A DNA stretch of 11,710 bases from Pseudomonadota bacterium. GTDB taxonomy: Bacteria > Pseudomonadota > Gammaproteobacteria > Burkholderiales > Burkholderiaceae_B. How positions within the stretch are numbered: position 1 is the first letter of the stretch; each line of letters starts with the position of its first letter. The notes under the pieces are model-generated. The model was not told the DNA's origin and searched no databases. It worked only from the letters and a program-made list of their open reading frames with translations. This document shows positions 7,060 through 11,710 of this stretch, piece by piece. Made by a program: the position numbers and the translations under genes. The stretch is taken from contig JAEYZR010000011.1 of assembly GCA_023427945.1 (NCBI GenBank), forward strand, positions 1 through 11,710, in the 5' to 3' direction.

Positions 7060-7074
7060 GCCGAACGGTTCGGC
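7060..7074. repeat. 15-base palindrome between metR-like and MTHFR genes
   Basis: GCCGAAC-G-GTTCGGC is a perfect odd palindrome. As RNA it would fold as a 5-bp stem with a 5-base loop, ending 13 bases ahead of the MTHFR start codon. It could lower translation of that gene or protect an mRNA end. No T-run follows, so it is not an intrinsic terminator. Confidence 0.5.
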
Positions 7075-7100
7075 AGTCGGTTTGCGGGTGACGGCGGTGC

Positions 7101-8012
7101 TCAGTCATTGGCGTGTGGCGCAGCAGCAGTGGCTCGCTGGCGGGCCAGTTCGATGAAGGCCTGCACATAGTCGATGGCGGTGTCCGTCTCACGTGCGCCA
7201 AGAAAGATCTGCTTGGCGATGCCGTGCACGCCCAGGCGCACCGGCACCACGTCCATCCTGGTCGCGTATTCCTCGACCAGCCAGCGCGGCAGGGCGGCCA
7301 CTCCCCGTCCGCTGGCCACCATCTGCACCATGATGTCGGTCGTTTCAATGGCTTTGTGGCGCCTGGGCGCCACGCCGGCAGGCAACAGGAACTGGTTGTA
7401 GATGTCCAGCCGTTCGATGTCCACCGGATAGCTGATGAGCACTTCCCGATTCAACTGCTGGGGTTTCACATAGGCCACCTGCGCCAGCGCATGGTCCTTG
7501 GCCACGACCAGCACCTGCTCGTAGTCAAAAACCGGCTCGAACTTCAGGCCCGGCTTGAACAACGGGTCGGGGGTGACCAGCAGATCGATTTCATAGCCGA
7601 AGAGCGCGCCGATGCCGCCGAACTGGAATTTCTGCTTGACGTCCACATCCACGTCGGGCCAGGCGGCCAGATAGGGTGAGACCACCTTGAGCAGCCACTG
7701 GTAGCAAGGGTGACATTCCATACCGATGCGCAGCGCACCGCGCTCGCCTTGCGCAAACTGGCCGAGGCGTTCTTCGGCCAGATCCAGTTGCGGCAACACA
7801 CGATTGGCTACCGCCAGCAGGTACTGGCCGGCCTGTGTCAGGCGCAGACTGCGGCCTTCGCGCACCCAGACGTCGGTGCCCAGCTGTTGCTCCAGCTTCT
7901 TCATGCTGTGGCTCAGGGCCGATTGCGTCACGTTCAGCACGCCTGCGGCGGCTGTCAATGAGCCTTGTTTTTCAACCTGCTGAACGATGTTGAGGTGGAT
8001 GCGCTCTAGCAT
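7101..8012 (-). CDS. metR: MetR-like LysR-family regulator
   Basis: The 303-residue protein is a LysR regulator whose effector domain tracks E. coli MetR closely. It has IGMECHPCYQWL against IAIECHSCIQWL, PGLKFEPVFDYEQVLV against the SGLHYSPMFDYEVRLV segment, ISYPVDIERLDIYNQFLLPAG, and QMVASGRGVAALPRWLVEEY. The helix-turn-helix is at about residues 16-40 (GSLTAAAGVLNVTQSALSHS). MetR activates methionine-synthesis genes with homocysteine as coinducer. ATG 8012 has an AGGA ribosome binding site 9 bases upstream. It is the first gene of a minus-strand pair with the MTHFR gene and is divergent from the FMN reductase-mesX-mesD unit. That arrangement makes it the obvious candidate activator of mesXD and a likely autoregulator. 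It may be a paralogue dedicated to this locus; whether the genome has another metR cannot be seen. Confidence 0.88.
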   Translation of the reverse strand: MLERIHLNIVQQVEKQGSLTAAAGVLNVTQSALSHSMKKLEQQLGTDVWVREGRSLRLTQAGQYLLAVANRVLPQLDLAEERLGQFAQGERGALRIGMECHPCYQWLLKVVSPYLAAWPDVDVDVKQKFQFGGIGALFGYEIDLLVTPDPLFKPGLKFEPVFDYEQVLVVAKDHALAQVAYVKPQQLNREVLISYPVDIERLDIYNQFLLPAGVAPRRHKAIETTDIMVQMVASGRGVAALPRWLVEEYATRMDVVPVRLGVHGIAKQIFLGARETDTAIDYVQAFIELARQRATAAAPHAND

Positions 8013-8017
8013 TCAAA

Positions 8018-8065
8018 TGAATCCTGCTCATGAATTAGTGAGATAAAACCATTTTACTTCATGAG
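8018..8065. promoter_or_regulatory. Probable MetR/LysR binding region
   Basis: TGAA-TCCTG-CTCA at 8018-8030 matches the MetR box TGAA-N5-TTCA at seven of eight defined bases. CTCATGAA (8027-8034) and TTCATGAG (8058-8065) form a perfect 8-bp inverted repeat 23 bases apart, with partial pairing continuing inward. Multiple TGAA/TTCA half-sites spread over the divergent promoter region are typical for MetR. The distal half overlaps the predicted -35 of the plus-strand promoter. Confidence 0.55.
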
Positions 8066-8081
8066 AGTCATCCCCTAGCAT
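8053..8081 (+). promoter_or_regulatory. Predicted promoter of the FMN reductase-mesX-mesD unit
   Basis: TTTACT (8053-8058) and TAGCAT (8076-8081) are each 4/6 matches to the -35 and -10 consensus, separated by 17 bases. The weak hexamers and the inverted repeat reaching the -35 fit a promoter that needs an activator such as MetR. Transcription would start near 8088, leaving a leader of about 60 bases before ATG 8149. Confidence 0.35.
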
Positions 8082-8148
8082 TCGTTTTCTTCGCTGCTGG
8101 GCACATCCAGGCGGCGAAGTCGCACAGATCAACTCACCTGAAGAAAAA

Positions 8149-8730
8149 ATGCAACGTCCATTCCGTCTAGTCGCTGTCTCTGGCGGATCGCAGCGCCCCT
8201 CCAAGTCTTCCGCCCTGGCTGAGCACCTGATGGACCTGATCGCCCGGGAAGTCCCGTGTGAACAGCGTCTGGTCGAACTGGGTCAGCTCGCTCCCCACTT
8301 TGCTGGCGCAGTCTGGCGTTCCCAGGTGCCCGCTACGGTGGAGCGCTAACTCGTCGCGGTCGAGCAAGCCGACATCCTGGTGGTGACGACTCCGGTCTTT
8401 CGTGGAGCCTACACGGGGCTGTTCAAGCATTTCTTCGATTTCATTCATCAAGACGCCTTGATCGACAAGCCGCTGCTGTTGGCTGCCACCGGCGGCAGCG
8501 ACCGTCATGCCCTGATGATCGACCATCAGTTGCGCCCGTTGTTCAGCTTCTTCCAGGCGCGGACATTGCCACTGGGTGTCTATGCGACCGACAAGGATTT
8601 TGTCGACTACCGCCTGCAGAGCGAGGCACTGATCGAGCGGGCCAGACTGGCCGTTGAACGGGCATTGCCCTTGATCGAACTGGCGTGTCTCCCGGTCTCT
8701 GCCGCCGAGGACGTGGCTGTCGCAGCCTGA
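8149..8730 (+). pseudogene. MsuE-like NAD(P)H-dependent FMN reductase, interrupted by an in-frame stop
   Basis: The reading frame encodes 193 positions with one internal TAA (8347-8349) after residue 66. Frame and homology continue on both sides, so this is a nonsense codon and not a frameshift. The N-terminal part carries the FMN phosphate loop (VAVSGGSQRPSKS) and RLVELGQLAPHF. The C-terminal part carries VVTTPVFRGAYTGLFKHFFD, LLLAATGGSDRHALMIDHQLRPLFSFF and LPLGVYATDKDF. These match flavodoxin-fold FMN reductases of the MsuE/SsuE type, which supply reduced flavin to two-component monooxygenases. Total length is normal for the family (about 185-195). A single C-to-T change from CAA (Gln) would explain the stop. 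The downstream half could be translated from GTG 8380, but without the FMN loop. It heads the operon 65 bases before mesX, suggesting MesX or MesD uses reduced flavin. Alternatives are a sequencing error or readthrough. Confidence 0.88.
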
Positions 8731-8795
8731 CGCAAGATCAAATCCGCTTCAAATCCCAGCAAACTTTCCAGCACCTATTTGCGTACCCAATCAAA

Positions 8796-9779
8796 ATGAG
8801 CAAAGCGTTCACATTCAACATCAAAAGCCTTCGTTTTGATGAAAATTATCAACCCTCGGACAACACGCGCATCACGACCAACTTTGCCAATCTGGCCAGG
8901 GGCGAAAGTCGTCAAGAGAATCTGCGCAATACCTTGAGGATGATTGACAGGCGATTCAATGATCTGGCTCATTGGGACAACCCAAAGGGCGATCGTTATG
9001 CTGTCGAACTCGACATCATCTCCGTTGAAATGGACATAGCCGTCGAAGGCGGCAGTGACGTGTTCCCGCTGATCGAGATATTGAAAACGAATATTCTTGA
9101 TAGAACCAACAACGAATACATCGAGGGCATTGCCGGAAACAATTTTTCCTCATATGTTCGCGACTATGACTTCAGCGTGGTTTTGCCCGAATACAACAAC
9201 AATCGAACGACGTTCGGCACGCCAGGCAATTTTGGTGACCTGCATGGCAAGCTGTTCAAGCACTTCGTGAACTCAAGCGTTTACAAAGAACACTTCAGCA
9301 AACCGCCCGTGATCTGCATCAGTGCTTCGAGCAGCAAGGTCTACCAGCAAACCGGCAATCGACACCCGATATTGGGCATCGAATACAAGCAGAATGAACT
9401 CTCCTCGACTGACCAGTACTTCGAGCAGATGGGCTTGCAGGTCCGCTTTTTCATGCCTCCAGGCAGTTCCGCGCCGTTAGCATTTTATTTTCAGGGTGAT
9501 CTGCTGGGCCACTACTCCAATCTTGAGCTGATCAGCACCATCAGCACGATGGAAACGTTCCAGAAGATCTACCGCCCCGAGATCTACAACGCCAACTCAG
9601 CCGCGGGAAGCATCTATCAGCCGAGCCTGAAGAATCAGGACTACTCCTTGACGCAAATTGTCTATGATCGAGAGGAACGCAGCCAACTCGCCGTCAAGCA
9701 AGGGAAGTTCACGGAGGAAAAATTCATCAAGCCATACAAAGCAATGCTTGATGGCTGGGCTGCCAATTACGCTCTCTAA
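8796..9779 (+). CDS. mesX: MesX (DUF1852), accessory protein required by MesD methionine synthase
   Basis: The 327-residue protein belongs to DUF1852, recognised from FDENYQPSDNTRITTNFANL, AHWDNPKGDRY, VELDIISVEMDI, GNNFSSYVRDYDFSV, GDLHGKLFKHFVNS, HPILGIEY, MGLQVRFFMPPGS, ISTMETFQKIYRPEIYNANS and YSLTQIVYDREERSQLAV. Genetic work on this family showed that the core methionine synthase MesD needs a DUF1852 partner and oxygen. The chemistry is, to my knowledge, unresolved. No signal peptide, membrane segment or known cofactor motif is visible, so it is cytoplasmic. The open frame reaches back to 8685, but conservation begins at ATG 8796 and the extra upstream residues overlap the reductase gene. 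No clear ribosome binding site precedes the ATG. It lies 65 bases after the broken reductase and 28 bases before mesD, almost certainly in one transcript. Its base composition is slightly more AT-rich than hipA or metR. Confidence 0.9.
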   Translation: MSKAFTFNIKSLRFDENYQPSDNTRITTNFANLARGESRQENLRNTLRMIDRRFNDLAHWDNPKGDRYAVELDIISVEMDIAVEGGSDVFPLIEILKTNILDRTNNEYIEGIAGNNFSSYVRDYDFSVVLPEYNNNRTTFGTPGNFGDLHGKLFKHFVNSSVYKEHFSKPPVICISASSSKVYQQTGNRHPILGIEYKQNELSSTDQYFEQMGLQVRFFMPPGSSAPLAFYFQGDLLGHYSNLELISTISTMETFQKIYRPEIYNANSAAGSIYQPSLKNQDYSLTQIVYDREERSQLAVKQGKFTEEKFIKPYKAMLDGWAANYAL

Positions 9780-9807
9780 TCACTTAAAACATACGAGAAC
9801 ATCGACC

Positions 9808-10836
9808 ATGAAAAAACTACTGCCCACGTCGACCGCTGGCAGCTTGCCAAAACCGTCCTGGCTTGCACAGCCTGAAAAACTCTGGTCGCCCTGGAAACTG
9901 CAGGATCAAGAGCTGGTCGAGGGCAAGCAGGACGCCTTGCGTCTTGCGCTGCAGGAACAGCAACATGCAGGCATCGATATCGTCAGTGACGGCGAGCAGA
10001 CGCGTCAGCATTTTGTGACCACGTTCATCGAACACTTGAGCGGCGTCGATTTCGAAAAACGCGAAACCGTGAGAATACGTGATCGCTATGACGCGAGCGT
10101 TCCGACAGTCGTGGGCGCCGTGAGCCGCCAAAAGCCGGTGTTCGTCGAAGATGCCAAGTTCCTGCGTCAGCAAACCAAGCAACCCATCAAATGGGCTCTG
10201 CCTGGCCCCATGACGATGATCGATACGCTTTATGACGCCCACTACAAGAGCCGGGAAAAGCTGGCCTGGGAATTTGCCAAGATCCTCAATCAGGAAGCCA
10301 GGGAATTGGAAGCAGCTGGCGTGGACATCATTCAATTCGATGAGCCCGCATTCAACGTCTTCTTCGACGAGGTCAACGATTGGGGCATTGCCGCGATGGA
10401 GCGGGCAATTGAAGGCCTGAAATGCGAAACCGCCATCCACATTTGTTATGGCTACGGCATCAAGGCCAACACCGACTGGAAAAAAACGCTGGGCTCCGAG
10501 TGGCGCCAATATGAGGAGTCGTTCCCGAAGCTGCAGCAATCCAATATCGACATCATCTCGCTGGAATGCCACAACTCGCATGTGCCTATCGATCTGATCG
10601 AGCTCATTCGTGGCAAAAAAGTGATGGTCGGCGCCATCGATGTGGCAAGCGATACCGTTGAAACGCCGGAAGAGGTTGCAGCCACCCTGCGGAAAGCGCT
10701 GAAGTTCGTGGATGCCGACAAGCTTTATCCGTGCACCAACTGCGGCATGGCGCCCCTGTCTCGCCGAGTCGCCAACGGCAAACTGAATGCCCTTAGCGCA
10801 GGTGCGGAAATCGTTCGCAAGGAACTCTCTGCCTGA
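9808..10836 (+). CDS. mesD: MesD, core (folate-domain-less) methionine synthase
   Basis: The 342-residue protein corresponds to the C-terminal catalytic TIM barrel of MetE only; full MetE is about 750 residues and has an N-terminal folate-binding half that is absent here. It transfers a methyl group to homocysteine to make methionine. The four zinc ligands are in place: His211 and Cys213 (IHICYG), Glu253 (LECHNS) and Cys312 (TNCGMAP). Other core motifs are TAGSLPKP, IVSDGEQTR, ALPGPMTM, IIQFDEPAF and VGAIDVAS. Adjacency to DUF1852 places it in the MesD family, which works in aerobes without cobalamin or 5-methyl-THF and needs MesX and oxygen. The methyl donor is unknown. The start ATG 9808 fits the family N-terminus; the open frame upstream to 9658 lies within mesX. 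Expression is probably controlled by the divergent MetR-like protein. Confidence 0.93.
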   Translation: MKKLLPTSTAGSLPKPSWLAQPEKLWSPWKLQDQELVEGKQDALRLALQEQQHAGIDIVSDGEQTRQHFVTTFIEHLSGVDFEKRETVRIRDRYDASVPTVVGAVSRQKPVFVEDAKFLRQQTKQPIKWALPGPMTMIDTLYDAHYKSREKLAWEFAKILNQEARELEAAGVDIIQFDEPAFNVFFDEVNDWGIAAMERAIEGLKCETAIHICYGYGIKANTDWKKTLGSEWRQYEESFPKLQQSNIDIISLECHNSHVPIDLIELIRGKKVMVGAIDVASDTVETPEEVAATLRKALKFVDADKLYPCTNCGMAPLSRRVANGKLNALSAGAEIVRKELSA

Positions 10837-10844
10837 TGCGGATC

Positions 10845-10901
10845 GACGCCGTGAGGTAGACGGAGAAACTGACGTTTCGCCTTCCGTCATCACACGGCGT
10901 C
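10845..10901 (+). terminator. Nested inverted repeat downstream of mesD, possible terminator or structured RNA
   Basis: Three complementary segments nest in 57 bases: GACGCCGTG 10845-10853 with CACGGCGTC 10893-10901; GACGGA 10859-10864 with TCCGTC 10883-10888; and GAAAC 10865-10869 with GTTTC 10874-10878 around the loop TGAC. Only small internal loops interrupt the fold. It starts 8 bases after the mesD stop, so it probably ends or protects the mesXD mRNA. No T-run follows, so intrinsic termination is uncertain. Confidence 0.5.
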
Positions 10902-11165
10902 GCAACGCTTGCCCCAGTATGCAGCCCGTCGAGCCAGCCTAGGCCGGTCACGGACTGCACCATCAAAACGCGCTCACGCGCGGAAAATTCGAACCTGCTC
11001 CCGAGTCAGCCCCCAGATCGCAGCGCGTGATCGTGTCATGCGGCTGTCGGCGAACGGTTCATGTCGGCACCTCAAAAGCAGGCCGATTGACTCGTCCCTG
11101 CGGTCGAACGGCATGGGCAACCGCACAAACTCACCTACTTGTACCTTGGCCTGCACCAGGCCTGA

Positions 11166-11348
11166 GGGTATGAGCCTTCACCGCATAGCTCGCAACACAA
11201 TGGCATGGTCGACAGCGTGATCCGCACGTTCAAAGACCAATGCACACATTGTCATCGTTTGGCGACCGTCCCGGCACGCCAGCCACTTCGTTGGGCCGGA
11301 ATGCGCAAAGAGAAGCTGCGGGGCTATCGGAACGACGCCCGCCTCTGA
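11166..11348 (+). pseudogene. IS3-family transposase (integrase core) remnant
   Basis: The 60-codon open stretch between TGA 11163-11165 and TGA 11346-11348 encodes SPHSSQHNGMVDSVIRTF followed by KDQCTHCHRL. This closely resembles the conserved DDE-domain segment of IS3-group OrfB, TPYTPEQNGMVERVIRTL and KEQCVHRHRF, with Asn-Gly before the region carrying the catalytic Glu. Here the usual catalytic Glu of the MVER motif is Asp (MVDS). The match fades after about 11265, and the expected downstream motif (FYN..RPHQAL) is absent in all frames I checked. No start codon, upstream DDE residues or terminal inverted repeats are seen. It is a short, inactive relic. Family rank (IS3) is an inference from this single motif. 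Confidence 0.6.
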
Positions 11349-11377
11349 GCTCTGATTTCTCTGTTTATCTGCTTTCG

Positions 11378-11394
11378 CGCCTTCGGGCGTTTTT
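11378..11394 (+). terminator. Intrinsic terminator with UUCG tetraloop
   Basis: CGCC-TTCG-GGCG (11378-11389) is followed directly by five T residues (11390-11394). The stable cUUCGg tetraloop and the T-run make this a good Rho-independent terminator for plus-strand transcription, although the stem is only 4 bp (plus a possible G-U pair). It would stop readthrough from mesXD or the IS relic before the next gene. Confidence 0.65.
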
Positions 11395-11595
11395 GCCGCG
11401 CCTGAGTGGGTAGCCATCGAGCGCTTATTGCACTGATGCAACAAGGCTGCGGAGTGCTGACCGCCAAGACGGAAGGGGCTTTGAAATAGCTTTTATTTGA
11501 AAGTTTATGAAGTCTGGAATGACTACGATGCGAGCGAGACGATGTAACCACATTTCAATTCTATCTATACGTTCGTGGATATTGATCAGAAGACA

Positions 11596-11710
11596 GTGCA
11601 TGCGCTCGCATCACGAAACCGCTCCCTGCAGAGGTGCTCTTGCGGCCTTGCATGGTCTGTTGCCTTAGTGGTTTATTTCATCGGTTCTTCCCTGGTCGCC
11701 GCGCAAGCGG
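11596..11710 (+). CDS. Possible N-terminus of an exported protein, truncated by window end
   Basis: From GTG 11596 the frame stays open to the last base and encodes about 38 residues that look like a signal peptide: a basic start (SRNRSLQR), a hydrophobic core (GLAWSVALVVYFIGSSLVA) and a small-residue end (AAQA) fitting signal peptidase I. An in-frame GTG at 11575 is another possible start, and the frame is closed by TAA further upstream (11544-11546). No good ribosome binding site precedes either GTG. The overlapping ATG frame (11507 onward) stops at 11667-11669. The mature protein is outside the window, so no function can be given. Confidence 0.35.
   Translation, partial: MHALASRNRSLQRCSCGLAWSVALVVYFIGSSLVAAQA

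Larger units (their letters stand above)
10837..11595. other. 759-base region without an intact gene
   Basis: After mesD there is no open frame with recognisable coding character for about 750 bases. From left to right it holds a nested inverted repeat (10845-10901), an unassigned stretch (about 10905-11165), a transposase remnant (11166-11348), a UUCG terminator (11378-11394) and an AT-richer stretch (about 11460-11590) that could carry a promoter for the gene entering at the right edge. Frames of 60-103 codons on both strands between 10909 and 11551 show no family resemblance. It reads as decayed mobile-element DNA. Confidence 0.5.

Noticed and set aside
8731..8795. Possible SAM or SAH riboswitch ahead of mesX
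   Set aside because: The 65-base gap is too short and lacks the conserved stems of known methionine-linked riboswitches. Control more likely comes from the MetR-like protein.
9658..9807. Upstream extension of mesD into mesX
   Set aside because: The added 50 residues overlap conserved mesX coding sequence in another frame, and MesD homology begins at ATG 9808.
9817..10905. Minus-strand open frame (362 codons) opposite mesD
   Set aside because: Antisense to a fully conserved MesD with zinc ligands. No recognisable motifs of its own.
10974..11156. Minus-strand 60-codon frame in the region after mesD
   Set aside because: Open but short, with no recognisable domain, partner or ribosome binding site. 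I cannot separate it from chance.
11178..11444. Minus-strand 88-codon frame containing KTPEGAKADKQ
   Set aside because: It runs antisense through the terminator and the transposase relic; no family resemblance or ribosome binding site.
1..11710. CRISPR arrays, tRNA or rRNA genes, phage modules
   Set aside because: I found no regularly spaced direct repeats, tRNA-like cloverleaf motifs, rRNA segments or phage structural genes on either strand.

Overview
The window looks like an accessory stretch of a moderately GC-rich Gram-negative, aerobic proteobacterial chromosome. An orphan TctC/Bug-type solute-binding protein next to a LigI-like lactonase, plus several LysR regulators, points to Burkholderiales (Alcaligenaceae or Burkholderiaceae). 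This is inference from gene families, not a species identification.

Layout. (1) 1-1376: the 3' end of a possible hipB and a full-length HipA-type serine/threonine kinase toxin closely resembling E. coli HipA, with all catalytic residues visible. (2) 1549-4311: a LysR regulator on + converges, with a 13-bp overlap, on a two-gene minus-strand operon for a periplasmic Bug/TctC binding protein followed by an amidohydrolase-2 family (LigI-like) enzyme. No TctA/TctB membrane genes are present. (3) 4654-6051: an exported alpha/beta hydrolase divergent from a two-cysteine OhrR/MarR-type regulator. A perfect 16-bp inverted repeat lies between them, one copy close to each gene, and is probably a pair of operators. 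(4) 6171-10836: a methionine-related locus. A MetR-like LysR regulator and a methylenetetrahydrofolate reductase (MTHFR) family gene form a minus-strand pair. Divergently on + lie an MsuE-like FMN reductase broken by an in-frame stop, a DUF1852 protein (MesX) and a short, C-terminal-only MetE homologue (MesD). (5) 10837-11710: no intact gene except the possible start of an exported protein at the right edge. The stretch holds a nested inverted repeat, a decayed IS3-family transposase fragment and a UUCG-type terminator.

How the genes work together. The most interesting part is the mesX-mesD pair. MesD is a zinc-dependent homocysteine methyltransferase core without the folate-binding half of MetE. 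The family is known to need DUF1852 and oxygen, and not cobalamin or 5-methyl-tetrahydrofolate, and its methyl donor is, to my knowledge, unresolved. Here it sits beside a flavin reductase (now interrupted), a MetR paralogue that probably senses homocysteine, and an MTHFR paralogue. This suggests a flavin- and O2-linked methionine synthesis module under MetR control. Inverted repeats resembling MetR/LysR sites lie between the two divergent transcription units.
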